A DNA stretch of 64,000 nt from Pyrus communis (GCF_963583255.1 NC_084803.1:29672428-29736427); one strand, 5' to 3'; shown: positions 17,983-30,945, counted from the stretch's first letter. Notes: generated from the sequence alone by a model not told the origin. Made by a program: numbers and translations.

Positions 17983-19824
17983 CAATCAACAAAGGAAGAA
18001 CTTGGGAATCGCTCCACATCAGATTTGCGTCCCTAACCCCTTTCCTTTGTTGCTTACTTTATGTTATGTGTAATGTGTTTAATTGTGCTTAAAACATTGA
18101 GGACAATGTTTAGTTTAAGTGTGGGGGGGGTAACATTCTGTTTTGAGATATTTTTGCATGAAATTCGTAGGGTATTACCACCTAACATATCTAAACTTGT
18201 TTCCCACTGTTTTTAAGTGTTTTTAAGCTATTTTAGAGTGTTTTAGAGTGTGTTGACTTAAAAATCCGAAAATACCATAAAAATTTGAAAAATTGTTTTG
18301 AAAAACCCAAAAAGAGTTGTTTTTGTGTGTTTGTTTGTGTCGTAGGTCACCTTCCAACACAATGATGAGGATTTGGTTTTTAATGCATGACTGTTAAAGA
18401 AAGTTACAAACAATGATGGACGTGTGAATTGCTCTTTGGTTTATGCTTGGTTGTAGTTATAGTTTACGAATTCACATGTAATCATAAAGGATAAAATCAG
18501 TTTTGTAACATGCTTGAAGGAAGGAACTCAAACAAACGCTACATCCCTGAGAGATTTGAGCCTAAACGTTTATTTGGAGAGTTATTAATCTGTGCATTCT
18601 TGTTTTCTAAAGTCGTTGCATGATCTCATTATTCTTTGCTTGGTTGCTACTTAGAATGCGTTTCATCACTATAGTTCCAAATACTAGAACTCATACCCGT
18701 TTCATTCAAAGCATGAAATTGATTAGCATAACAAATAACAAGATGAAGTTGTGTAGTAGTCACCACCATAGCCAAACAGCCGAATCCACCCTTGTCACTT
18801 GTATTGTAGGTTTAAACCCCTTTGAGCCTTATTTAGCCTATTTTCTTGTTAACCACATCATCCTTACCTAGCCTAGAATAGGACTTTCCATACCTTTGTT
18901 CTTAAAGTATAGGGGAGCATAACTTAGAAGGAATTCCTATTGAGTGACATTTGTGCAGAAAACAAGTGTGGGGGAAGGGATTTTGTGAGTGTGGGTGTGC
19001 CAAAGTCTTAAAAGGGGCACAAGAAAAAGAAAGAAAAAAAAACGAAAAAAAAAAAAAAAATTTGTGAAAAAGAAGAAAAAGAAGAAGAAAAGGAAGAAAA
19101 GGAGTGAAAATAAGTGAGAATGAACTCACAAGTGTGATTGTTGAAGAAAGGGTCCAAAAAGTTTGAATATGGCCCTAAGTTTTGTGTGACTTCCCCGTGG
19201 GTGTTCAAAGTTGACTTCCGCGTTCTAAAGGGAATTCTAAGTGCCTAATTCAATACTTTGCTCACTATTGCTTTAAGAATGTTTGTTATCCTTTACCTTT
19301 CGTTGTTAGCCAATACCCTAGCCTCGTTACAACCCTTTGACTTCTATCTTGATTGTTATGTGTTTCAATATGTGGAGTTTAAAGTGGGTTTGATCATATG
19401 GTATCCCGGGTTCTCGCATCTAAGTGGTAGCATTCCATTCATGAGATCATATATATACATGTTAATAATTCCAGAAAGTGCTTTCCTTGTTATAACATAT
19501 GTGAGTGTTCGTCTACATGTTTACATCAATCTTCTCACATATACCTAGTGTAGGGAGTGTAGTTAGAAAATCTGTGTGAAAATTGAGAGTACATCTAGTA
19601 AGGAATTGGGGGAATTCTCTAAGGCATGTTACTACATTCAAAATGTTGTTTTAATTGATTAAATGCGAGCTAGTGAATTATGACTATGATTAAGTATGCT
19701 CGAGGGTAAGGATTGCTTAAATCTATGTGAGTGGTGATCTTTGACATGTCATGTTTCATTGGAAATCCCTGAGACGAACGTTGGAAGGTTTAGATTTTAT
19801 GTTTTGTTTCTTTTGTTTATTTGT
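17983..19824 (+). other. 3' non-coding region of N1
   Basis: No gene seen. It holds the AGGA hairpin (18092-18111) with an internal purine tract (AAGTGTGGGGGGGG, 18117-18130), a second AAGTGTGGGGGAAGGG at 18964-18979, a purine-rich tract with long A runs (19020-19115) and conserved non-coding sequence shared with E1, N2 and A. Confidence 0.7.
18092..18130 (+). other. AGGA-loop hairpin plus internal polypurine-like tract, N1
   Basis: AAACATTG (18092-18099), AGGA, CAATGTTT (18104-18111), then AAGTGTGGGGGGGG (18117-18130). Perfect 8-bp stem. Confidence 0.55.
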
Positions 19825-19863
19825 TTTGCTCGAGGACTAGCAAAAGATAAGTGTGGGGGAATT
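19825..19863 (+). other. Polypurine tract of N1 with upstream AGGA-loop hairpin
   Basis: TTTGCTCG (19825-19832), AGGA, CTAGCAAA (19837-19844), then AAGTGTGGGGGAATT (19849-19863) next to the 3' LTR. Confidence 0.85.
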
Positions 19864-22005
19864 TGATAGGAGCATTTTTAGGCGACTTAACTAGCTTATT
19901 CTTGTGCATTTGTGCCATTATTTCTTAGTTAATGTCGTATTACAACTCAATTTCGTGTGTTTGTAGGTCCTAAGGGTTAAAGTATCAAGAAAGTGCATTT
20001 TGGAGCTATTTTGGACACTAGGTGGTGAGCTTGCATGTGGGCTAACATGGATGGACGAATTTGGACTTCAAGAAGGTGGAAATGTGATAAGAAGAGGAAG
20101 GAACTAAGCTAAGGACAAAGTGGATAAGGAAAGTGCAAGAAAAGAGGAAACATTATCCAAAACATTATCCAACCTTATCCAACATTATCCAATTATCCAA
20201 AACATTATCCAAACCTTATCTCATCTTATCCTATCCAAACCTTATCATGTCTTACTCCTAATTGCATGGGAACTTAAATGGATCATTCTAGAACCTATTT
20301 CTAGAAGCATTCTATTCTAGAAGGCCCAAATCTGCCACAAAACCTATTCTTTCTAGAAACCCTAGAAAAGTGGCGCCCAAACCTTTCTAGAAGGCTTTAC
20401 CTTGCCTTGCAAGCCAAGAAACCCTTCCCCTAAATCAGCCGCACCATTCTAGGCCCAATTCCTTTGGGATTCTGAATTCCAAGGCCTAATCCTTGTGGAT
20501 TTGGGTATACAAATCAGTTTATAAAACTATGTGGGCCAAAAACCTCTTCCTAAATGGATTTGACAACCCATGGCCGAATTCTAGGGCCCTAATCCACCAA
20601 ATCTGTTAAGCCTAACCCTAATCTACTTAACCCTAGGACTATATAAACATAATTTCAGCCACAAATTCGGAGACCCCCTTATGCTATTCAGAAAACCCTT
20701 GTGCCGCACCTCCATTCCCCATTCTTGACCTCCATAGACCTCCCTCCACATCCATACATCTCTGCCGCACCCTTCCCCACCATAATCAACCATCCTCCAT
20801 CCCTCCAAACAAGAAAACACCACCCAAAACCACCAATTCCATCACCCAAACTTTGTGCCGCAGCAAGGAGGAGGAAGAGGAGCCAATCTGTGCATCGAAT
20901 TCATCTTGGATCGCTGAGCAATTAGGTGTATTCTTTCTTATGATTTCAATGTTTAAATTCAATACTTTTTGTTGTGCAAGCATGAGGAACTAATCCCCCT
21001 TTTGGCTAGGGGGGAATTTCGAAACCATGGTTATATTTGCATGATGATTTGATTACTTTTAGTTGTGATTTCATGAATGATGAATTCAATTTGCTTATCT
21101 GTTTTAATTAAAACTTGCTTATGTATATGAATTGAGAGTGCACGCTTAATTTGCATGCATAAACATGATGCTAGGGTATGAGGGAACTTCACCTAATCGT
21201 TGGGAACTTATATTCATGAGTAGTTAAGATTGTTGGTCACAATTATGATAAGTGAATTCTTGGCATAAGTATCAAGCGCTTTCATAGTTACGAATGCCTC
21301 GTCAACACCTATGATTTCCATAGAACCTAATGATCTTTGATTGTCTTTCTATCATGCGCTTTCATATAGAAAACCTTTAAGGAATAATTTGATTGCAATG
21401 CGCTATTTCCATTCAATTCAATGACCTAAGGGAAATCTGAGAGTTAATTTAAGCGTACCTAATTAACTTGGGGTGTTGAGGTTCATAAATTCATCGAATA
21501 AGCAACTGGAGATTATTTTGTATGCAAGTATGCCATGTGTGGAGAAAAACCTCCTAGCCATCTCACCATCCATTTAATTCCACCAATTTCGTCAGAATCT
21601 GCCTATTTTACATATTTGTTTTGTTTGTTTGATTTTCGTCAAAAACCAAATCCCCAAGTGTCTTAGAGTGTCTAATTGGTCCAAATATGTTTTAGATTGT
21701 GTTTTTTAGAGTTTTGAGTCAAGTTAGAACCAATTTTCGTCCAAGTTTGTGTTTAGGCTCAAAACTGCCCAGATTGTGTTTTTGAGGCAGTTTTGAGTGT
21801 TTTTAGCCTATTTTGAGTCTTGTGAACGTGTTTGAGTTTTTTTAAGTGAGTTTAAGTGTTTTAAAGGTCAGTTTTATTTATTTGAGTCAGTTTAGAGTGT
21901 TTAGCAAGCCCTCCTAATCCCTGGTGTAAGAACGATCCCTACTTATTTATATGCTACAATTGTCAAAAAAGGGTTAATTTGTGTGTTAAGCTAATTTTCA
22001 CATCA
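19864..22005 (+). mobile_element. 3' LTR of N1
   Basis: 2142 bp, collinear with 12160-14301 at an offset of 7704. TATA box at 20640-20646. Ends CACATCA and is followed by CCTAG. Confidence 0.95.
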
Positions 22006-22170
22006 CCTAGCTACTATCGTAGCTGTTGTTGCATCGGTCATCATGGAGTCTTCACCTGAAAGAGGACCATTAGAAGATAAAAAAGAAGGGCGCCATACAT
22101 TACCTTGACGGGGCGCAACCGGATCGCTGCTGAGACTCAAATCTAAGCTAAGGTTCGATGAGTTAGTCAT
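22006..22170 (-). pseudogene. Antisense ORF of H, N-terminal part, split by N1
   Basis: The ATG is at 22168-22170 on the minus strand and gives a start equivalent to MANSSN in the other copies. The frame matches the first 55 or so residues of the aORF and ends at the N1 junction. Confidence 0.7.
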
Positions 22171-22910
22171 TTTTCAAAAGTATTCAATGAGAAGGGGTGG
22201 ATGGAGTTAAATTTCGAAGGGCCAGAGACGATTTTCAAGAATGGGAAATCTTCAGAGTGTGTATGTTGGCGGTGATCGATAGCTCTATAAAAAGCCAAAG
22301 CGACGCGTCCACAGATTCAAAGAGCCGGATTTTCCGGCGTAAGTTAGGCGACGCTCCCTCAGCTTTTCAGAAAACGCGTTCAACTTTGTCAAAAGATTTC
22401 TGACAAAGCTGAAAACACGTGGAGGCCATCATCGCAACTACACATCTTTAGCCGACAAGCGCAAAGTTCGGCGACGCTTTCTCTGCTTTTCAGAAGACGC
22501 GTGCAGCTTTGCCAAAAGGAGCCGCATCTGCACTACCACGTGTCATTCAGAAAGCGCAGGGGCGTCGTTCAGAAATCGAAGGGGCGCCTGCTCAGAAATC
22601 GAAGAGGCGTCTTCAAAGATCGAAGAGGCGCCAATATTACAAAAAGTCGGATTTGCGGGATCAAAACGTCTGTCGACAAGGGTAAAAGAATGGTACCACC
22701 ACTTGTTATTATCTCTATATATGTCGACCTTCATCTTTTATGGCAAGGAAAACCAGAAGAAAATGCCCAACTCTCCCTCACCTCTAAGGGCGCACTCCCA
22801 ACAAAGCCTTTCGAAATACTCAATTCTTTCTTCTTCCCCAAAGATGATACCAGATGCCTGGAGTACAGATGACCCAGGAGGAAACGACGGATTGAAGTGT
22901 TGATAGGAGC
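22171..22910 (+). promoter_or_regulatory. Promoter-like spacer and start of the small ORF in H
   Basis: Same organisation as 2640-3300: G-box near 22415, ABRE-like CCACGTGTC near 22540, repeats of the CAGAAATCGAAGAGGCG type near 22570-22630, TATATAT near 22717. The small sense ORF starts near 22764 and is cut at 22910 by S3. Weak promoter evidence, as for the E1 copy. Confidence 0.4.
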
Positions 22911-25574
22911 ATATTCATGCGACTTAAATGGCTTGTTCTCGTGCATTTACGTTATGTTTCTTTAGTTATTTTAGTCCTTTAAGCTATTTTCGTGTGTTTG
23001 TAGGTCCAAAGGGCTAAAGGAGCAAAAAGATGCATTTTGGAGACTTTTGGAGCACTTTTGGGCTAAGGATGGATAGCTTATGCTTGGCGCCAAAATGTTG
23101 GACGAAATTGAAGACCAAAGTGTTGGAACCTTGTTCCTTTTAGTTTTAGGACATTTAAACCTTTCCAATTCCCTTATGCCGTGCATCTCCACCTTTCTCC
23201 CAAAACCATACACATGCATTCATTATTCATTCCCTCACATGCTTCCATTACTTATCATCACCACTTATCACTTATCATAACCACTTATCATTCATCACTT
23301 ATCATTCACCACTTATCATATCATTCACCACTTATCATTCATTCACACCTTGCATTCACATGCATTTCCAACCTAATCACTCACCCACACAATCTGCCAT
23401 CATTCCAACCAAAACCGTGCACATGCTATCACCATGCATTCACATGCACTTGTTCCTCCATCATTCCATCCTTTAAAACATTGCACATGCACTTTAATCA
23501 TTCAACACATGCACTCCCATTCTTTAATCCATGCAGCCACACATTCACCCACATGCATTTCCACCCACATGCTATCCCATTTCAGATTGCATTTCATTCA
23601 TTTCACATGCATTCCATCCTTTAATTCACTCACACACACTCATAATCATTCACATTTTGCAATCACATGCACTTCCTTTAATTAATTCATCCTAGCTGTC
23701 AAAGCACATGTACACTCACCCTAATCATTCACATAGCTTTAATTCACATGCAAACACATTGCATTACCATTCACCACAGAAAAACACCATCATTGCCGAG
23801 CCTAATTCCCCTTTCATCCATTTCACATGCATTCACTTCATCATTGCAGCCACATTTCCACTCACATCCATTTAATTCACATGCATTTCAGATTGCATTC
23901 CATTCATTCCACCCTTTAATCACATGCATCTTGGCAGATTTAACATGCACACACAAGCATTAGCACATGCAACCTATCTGTCATGTTCCCCCCCATTTCA
24001 CCTATAAATACTCATTCATTCACACTCATTCATACACAATTCATTTCACAACAGAAATTGGTCCCTTGGGGCCGTGCCCTTCACAAGTCCATCCATTCCA
24101 TTCATAAACACTCATCCATTGCAGAAATGTAGACCATAAAACTCCCTTGTGCCGTGTTCTCCCTTACAATCCAAACACCATCCTTCCATTTCCACCACTC
24201 CCCAAACCATTCACACCATCAAACTATCCCTAGACCTTGTGCTACAACGAAGAGGAAGAGAAGAGTGCCTAAACGTTCATACAATTCAAGTTTGAGTTGT
24301 TGGAATGTTTAGGTGTTTCTTTGATTTCAATGTTTTGTACCATGAGGAACTAAACCCCCCTTTGGTTAGGGGGTGATTCGAATATATGTTTATGCTTGCA
24401 TTTTGATTTGAATACTTCTAATTGCGTTTCATAAGTTGTGGATTCAATTCGTTTAACTGTTTGATTGATAACTTATTTATGTATGTTCATTGAGAGTGCA
24501 CACTTAATTTTCATGCATGAATATGACGCTAGAATATAAGTGAGTTTCACCTAATCGTTATGAACTTATATTCACAAGTAGTGGAGGTTGCTTATAAACA
24601 ATCGCGTTAAATGAATTCTTGGCATAAGTTTCATGCAATCCATAGTAACGAATGCCTCGTCAACACTTATAACTTTCATAGAGCGTAATGATTCTTGCTT
24701 GTATCTCTTCTATGCATTCATGTTGAGGACTTGTGGGGAATGTTTTGAATTGTTGTATGCGCTAACCCATCCAATTCAATAACGTTAGGAAGATTTGAAG
24801 GTTAATTAGTGCATCACGGTTAACCCGGGGTGTTGAGTTTCATGGTTTATTGAAATGCAATTGGAAATCATTTTATTATGCAAGTATAACATGTATGGAG
24901 ATGAACCCCTTAGCCATTCTATCATCCATTCATTCCATTCCATCAAATTCGTTTTACAATCTGTTTCGTTTATTAACTTGTTTTGTTATTTCAATTTTCG
25001 TATAAATCTAAATCCCCCTTTACTTTAATGTCCAATTTAGTTAGAAATCAATTTAGTTTGTGCTTTTAAGTGTTTTGATTCATTTTATTTCCCAATTTCG
25101 TCCAAATTCACCAAAGTGCTCAAAACTGCCCAGAAAGTGATTTTAAGGCAGTTTTGAGTGTTTTGGGTGATGTTTGAGTCTTTTGGTTTGTTTTAATGTT
25201 CTAAGTGTTTAGTTTTACATTCTTTGAGTTAGTTTAGTGTTTTATATTGTGTTTTTACGTTCTTGAGTCAAGTTATTACTTAATTTCGTCCAAATTTGTG
25301 TTTGTGCTCAAATCTGCCCAGAAAGTGGTTTTTAGGCAGATTTGAGTGTGTTTGTGTTGTTTTGAGTCTTTTGGTTTGTCTTAGTGTTTTAAAGTTTAGT
25401 TTTGCATTCTTTGAGTCTAGTATAGTGTTTCATATTGTTATTTTACGTTTTTGAGTCAAATCCAAGTGGTTAACAATCCCTCCTAATCCCCGGTCCAGAA
25501 CGATCCCTACTTATACATATACTACAATTTGACGAAAAGAGGGTTTAATTTGTGTGCGTATAAATCTCGCATCA
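22911..25574 (+). mobile_element. S3: solo LTR, 2664 bp, target duplication AGTGT
   Basis: TGATAGGAGCATATTC to CTCGCATCA, with AGTGT at 22906-22910 and 25575-25579. U3 has a CTTATCATTCAC-type array (23240-23345) and many CACATGCA motifs; TATA box TATAAATA near 24005. U5 carries two stem-loops in tandem (25119-25158 and 25307-25346). Confidence 0.95.
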
Positions 25575-25927
25575 AGTGTGCTGATTCATTCACCGCTTCT
25601 TCAAAAGCAAAGGTATCTCATATCATCAAGGTCAAAAGCAAAAGTATCTCATATCATGCTCTTTCCCTGTCTTTTTCTTTGTCCTTGTTCTTACTCGCAT
25701 GGCAAAGTGAAAGAAGCAATCAGCCAGCACTTGGAGTCAGTCTTCTGTTCTGGAGCCAACTGCCTGGAATCTATTCCTGATTGCTTACCTAACATTGCTC
25801 TCGAGTAGTCATCTTCAACGGTTGATACACTTCCAGAGAAGGGACCACTCCTGCAAAGATTGAACAAAGAAACAGATAAAAGGGGTAAGCTCAAACCTTC
25901 GGGGAAGACCAAAAGAATCCTGCTGCC
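25575..25927 (+). other. Continuation of the antisense module of H
   Basis: Picks up the small ORF after S3 and the block downstream of it, collinear with 32463-32910 of N2 apart from a gap. It ends at 25927, where element P begins; the last five bases are CTGCC and the matching right copy lies outside the window. Confidence 0.75.
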
Positions 25928-28455
25928 TGATAGGAGCATATTCATGCGACTTAAATGGCTTGTTCTCGTGCATTTACATTATGTTTCTTTAGTTATTTTA
26001 GTACTTTAAGCTATTTTCGTGTGTTTGTAGGTTCTAAGGGCAAGGTATGCAAAAGGATGCCTTTTGGAGCCTTTTGGAGCAAATTAGAGATTGGAATGGA
26101 TATCATATGCTTAGAGCCAAGAGGATGGATGAAATTGAAGACTTGAAGTAGGAAAGTTAAATCCTAAAAGACCTCATGTTTGAGCATCATTGAAGACTCC
26201 TACGCATTTTAGAACACAAAAACAACATTCCTTGCAACCTTAGGACATTGTCGTGTGTTTCCTTGTGTCTCCCTTCCTTGGCAAGGAAGGGCTTTGTTCC
26301 CTATTTTAAACACTTAAACCATTCACCACATATCATTCACTTATCATATCATTCACTTAACATATCATTCACCACATATCATTCACTTATCATATCATTC
26401 ACTTAACATATCATTCACCACATATCATTCACTTATCATATCATTACTTATCATCACCACTTATCACCTTTCTCCCAAAACCATTCACATGCATTCCATC
26501 CTTTAAAACATTGCACATGCACTCATAATCATTCACACCTTGCACCCACATGCACTCCCTTTAATTAATTAACCCACATGCACCCTTTATTCACTTCATC
26601 ATTGCAGCCACCCACATCCATTTAATTCACATGCTTTCACATGCATTTTCAGCGATGCACATTCATCTTGCATTTGCAGAAAATCCACTTCCTTTGCACA
26701 TGCATTCATCATCATCACTCTAGCTTTAATCACATGCATAAATCAGCCACATGCATCTCCCATCACCATTTCAGATTTCCACCCACCTCCTAGCTGTCAT
26801 GTTCCCTCTTATTTACCTATAAATAAGCATGCATTTCAGCCACAAAAGATAGACTCATTCATACACACTTCCATTTCAGAAATTCATCCATTGTACATAC
26901 CACAAACACTTCCCCCTTTGTGCCGTGAGTCTCCCTTACAATCCAAACACCATCCTTCCATTTCCACCACTCCTCTTCCATTCCTCCACCACTCCCCAAA
27001 CCATTCACACCATCAAACTATCCTTAGACCTTGTGCTACAACGAAGAGGAAGATAAGAGGGCCTAAACGTTCATATAATTCAAGTTTGAGTTGTTGGAAT
27101 GTTTAGGTGTTTCTTTGATTTCAATGTTTAATTTCAATACTCTTTGTTTTGTACGAATGAGGAATGGAAGAGAAGAGGGCCTAAACGTTCATACAATTCA
27201 AGTTTGAGTTGTTGGAATGTTTAGGTGTTTCTTTGATTCTCTTTGTTTTGTACCATGAGGAACTAAAACCCCCTTGGCTAAGGTGTAATTCGAAATATAT
27301 GTTTATGCTTGCATTTTGATTTGATTACTTCTAATTGCGTTTCATAAGTTGTGGATTCAATTTGTTTAACCGTTTGATTGATAACTTATTTATGTATGTT
27401 TATTGAGAGTGCACACTTAATTTTCATGCATGAATATGACGCTAGAATATAAGTGAGTTTCACCTAATAGTTACGAACTTATATTCACAAGTAGTGGAGG
27501 TTGCTTATAAACAATCGCGTTAAACGAATTCTTGGCATAAGTTTCATGCGTATTCCATAGTAACGAATGCCTCGTCAACACTTATAATTTTCATAGAGCG
27601 TAATGATTCTTGCTTGTACCTCTATTATACAATCATGTAGGGGACTTGTGGGGAATGTTTTGGGTTGTCGTATGCAATCATCCAATTCAATAACGTTAGG
27701 AAGATTTGAAAGTTAATTTAAGCGGATCTAATTAACTTGGAGTATTGAGAATTAATGGTTTATTGAAACCCAATTGGAAATCGTTTTATTATGCAAGTAT
27801 AACATATGTGGAGATGAACCCCGTAGCTAACTTTCCATCCATTCAATTCCATCAATTTGTTCTTTCTTTTCTTGTTTCTGTTTTCATGTTTAATTTGAAT
27901 TGTTTTCTTTTCTTGTTTCTGTTTTCATGTTTAATTTAACTTGTTGTTCAAATATGTTAAACATGTGGAACTAATTTCTTTTTAGTTAGAGGTGAATTTG
28001 AAGCCATGGACATATGTTGGTTACGATTTGATTTACTCCAGTTATGAATTCATGAACTTTAGATGTGGTTTACTTTTCTGTTTTGATTAAGAACTTGTTT
28101 ATGTATGTGGGTTGAGGGTCGACACTTAATTTGCATGCCTAAACTTGATGCTAGGATATAAGGGAATTTCACCTAATCGTTATGAACTTATATTCATGAG
28201 TAGTAAAGATCGCTAGTCACGATTGTGTTTAGTAAACCCTAGGCTGGATTAACATGCGTATTCCATAGTTATGAATGCCTAGTCGATGTTTATGATTTCC
28301 GTTGAACTTAATGATCTTTGTTGAATGTCTCTATCATGCGTATTCCATGGTTAGGGACTTTGATTAGGAATAATTTGGTTGTAATGTGTATTCCATTCAA
28401 TCCAATGAATCTAGGGAAATCTGAAAGTTAGTTTAAGCGAACCTAATTAACTTGG
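25928..28455 (+). mobile_element. P: 5' LTR, first part, split by N2
   Basis: TGATAGGAGCATATTC start, then a U3 with tandem arrays of CATATCATTCACTTAT type (26330-26460), CACATGCA clusters, TATA box near 26820 and two copies of the GCCTAAACGTTCAT segment. It breaks at 28455 (CTTGG), where N2 inserted, and resumes at 37236. Confidence 0.92.
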
Positions 28456-30772
28456 TGATAGGAGCATATTCATGCGACTTAAAAGGCTTGTTCTCATGCA
28501 TTTACGTTATGTTTCTTTAGTTATTTTAGTACTTTAAGCTATTTTCGTGTGTTTGTAGGTCCAAAGGGCTAAAGGAGCAAAAAGATGCATTTTGGAGACT
28601 TTTGGAGCACTTTTGGGCTAAGGATGGATAGCTTATGCTTGGAGCCAAAGTGTTGGACGAAATTGAAGACCTAATTGAAGACCAAAGTGTTGGAACCTTG
28701 TTCTCTTTAGTTCTAGGACATTTAAACCTTTTCTTTATCCATTGCACATGCATCTCCATAAACCATCAACACATTTTCACCAACAATCTGCCCAAAAGCC
28801 GTGCATCACACATGCATTTCCAGCGTCCCCCTCTTGCATTCCCATCACATTCCACATGCACTCCCTTTAAATAATCAACCCACATACACATTCAATCATT
28901 CACACCACTCATTGCCGTGGCCTCCCTTTGCATTCACATGCATCTCACTTCATCATTTCAGCCACAAAGCCACTTCACATGCACATCCAACATTCCAGAA
29001 AATACCCATGCCGTGCAATCATTCAACACATCATCTTCCCCCCTTTTACATTTCAGCCACACATTCACCCACATGCACCACTCAAACATACACCACCAGA
29101 AATCATCATTGCCGTGGCTCTCCCTCCATATTCCATCAGAAAATCCACTTCATTGCACATGCATTCCCTTCTCTTTTAATTCACATGCATTCATCATCAC
29201 TCACCAAACTTGCAGCCACATGCACAATCCACTCCACAAACATCCCATGCCGTGCACATTCATACACTTTCACATGCATCTTGGCAGATTTCACATGCAC
29301 ACACAAGCATTAGCACATGCAACCTAGCTGTCATGTTCCCCCCATTTCACCTATAAATACTCATTCATTCATTCTCATTCATACACAATTCATTTCACAA
29401 CAGAAATTGGTCCCTTGGGGCCGTGCCCTTCACAAAGTCCATCCATTCCATTCATACACTTCATCCATTGCAGAAATGTAGACCATAAACCCCCCTTTGT
29501 GCCGTGACTCTCCCTTACAATCCAAACATCATCCTTCCATTTCCATAATTCCCCAATCCATTCAACACACCAACAACATCCCTTAGACCTTGTGCTACGA
29601 CGAAGAGGAAGATAAGAGGGCCTAAACGTTCATACAATTCAAGTTTGAGTTGTTGGAATGTTTAGGTGTTTCTTTGATTCTACATCAGTTTTGATTCAAG
29701 GGTTCTTTCTTCTTATTAATTCTATGTTCATTCATGTTTTATATTTTTATGTTAAATCCTTTGCAAACATGAATTGTAACTAATCCTCCTCTAGGGATTC
29801 GATGTAGCCTTGCAAAGTTTGCCATGTAGTTAATTCGGAATTCTCATTTAATCTATCTATTTCTTGCTTCATTCTCCGATTTAATTGTGACTTAGTGTGT
29901 TGATTTTAATGCTTGATCATCATTTGAATTAACCACAGGTTGTTTAGCCAAGATTAAAGCACACATCATGCATAATCTTGGTAGATATGTGAATGAATGA
30001 AGGGAATGTTTTGCAAACATCCTGCCAAGTGTTCCCTTTGGTTTTGTGAAAGTTTCTTGTGCACTACATAGTCTTGATTAGGAACCAAAGTTGCACATCA
30101 CAATTAGGCTCATAATTAGAGACATTTGATCAAATCCACACATCATATGGCTGATCATATCTAAGTGAAACAAACCCAAGAAATAAGTAGAGGGATGAGT
30201 ATAATCTGACTTAACAAGCATGGACTTGGCTTGGCAATGGTGAAATCGAATCTCTAGCTTCATCTTCATTGGTACTATCTTATTTTATTAGTTGTTGATT
30301 CATTCATCTTGTGTTTACTTCATTTCCTTATGCTTTAATTTACAATCTGTTTGTTTCCAAGTTTCTGTTTTTATTTCAAGTTTCATTCAAAACCAATCCC
30401 CCATTTCTTTTAAAGTGTTAGATTAGTTAGAAATACATTTAGTTTGTGTTTGTAAGTGTTTTGATTCATTTTGTTTCTCAAATTCGTCCAAAGTACTCAA
30501 GGTGCCCAAAACTGCCCAGAAAGTGATTTTAAGGCAGTTTTGAGTGTTTTGGTGCTGTTTTGAGTCTTTTGGTTTGTTTTAGTGTTTTAAAGTTTAGTTT
30601 TGCATTCTTTGAGTCTAGTATAGTGTTTCATATTGTTATTTTACGTTTTTGAGTCAAATTCAAGTGGTTAACAATCCCTCCTAATCCCCGGTCTAGAACG
30701 ATCCCTACTTATACATATACTACAATTTGACGAAAAGAGGGTTTAATTTGTGTGCGTATAATTCTCGCATCA
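28456..30772 (+). mobile_element. 5' LTR of N2
   Basis: TGATAGGAGC to CTCGCATCA. U3 (28740-29330) is packed with CACATGCA/CATGCATT motifs. TATA box TATAAATA at 29352-29359. Frames of 79-170 aa in this part are products of the repeat and occur identically in the 3' LTR. Confidence 0.95.
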
Positions 30773-30777
30773 AATTT

Positions 30778-30795
30778 TGGCGCCGTTGCCGGGGA
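30778..30795 (+). other. Primer-binding site of N2
   Basis: TGGCGCCGTTGCCGGGGA, 5 bases after the LTR. Confidence 0.9.
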
Positions 30796-30900
30796 TTAGA
30801 AAATTTGCTAGTCCCTTGGATTGTTTTATTTTCGTTTGTTCTTTTTATTTTATTCCAGATTCTTAATCTTGTTTTTGTTTCTTGTTTTAGGTACTAGTTT

Positions 30901-30945
30901 ATGACTCGGAGTTCTCATCCGATTCGTGAACATATTATGGAGTGA
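30901..30945 (+). pseudogene. Vestigial gag start of N2
   Basis: ATG ACT CGG ... TGA encodes only 14 residues (MTRSSHPIREHIME). Immediately after it the sequence jumps to the post-pol motif, so gag and pol have been deleted almost entirely. The same relic occurs in P at 37912. Whether the peptide is the authentic gag N-terminus is inferred from its position. Confidence 0.5.

Larger units (their letters stand above)
12160..22005 (+). mobile_element. N1: complete, pol-less Athila-type element, 9846 bp including nested solo LTR S2
   Basis: It has two LTRs of 2142 bp each, PBS, gag relics, a gag/RT junction, a structured 3' region and a polypurine tract. CCTAG flanks it at 12155-12159 and 22006-22010. 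About six differences between the LTRs are visible by eye (for example near 12269, 13317 and 13572 and their partners 7704 bases on). It has no protease, reverse transcriptase, RNase H or integrase and no antisense module. Such elements need enzymes from relatives such as E1 or H. Confidence 0.95.

Noticed and set aside
19020..19115. A/G-rich tract as a further polypurine tract
   Set aside because: It is dominated by A runs, lies far from an LTR and lacks the AAGTGTGGGGG core and the AGGA hairpin.
28801..29327. Long His/Thr/Met-rich frames (up to 170 aa) in U3, also at 35259, 23181, 43402, 52955 and 62592
   Set aside because: They arise from the CACATGCA motif read in several frames at once, lie in LTR U3 upstream of the TATA box, and repeat in each LTR copy.
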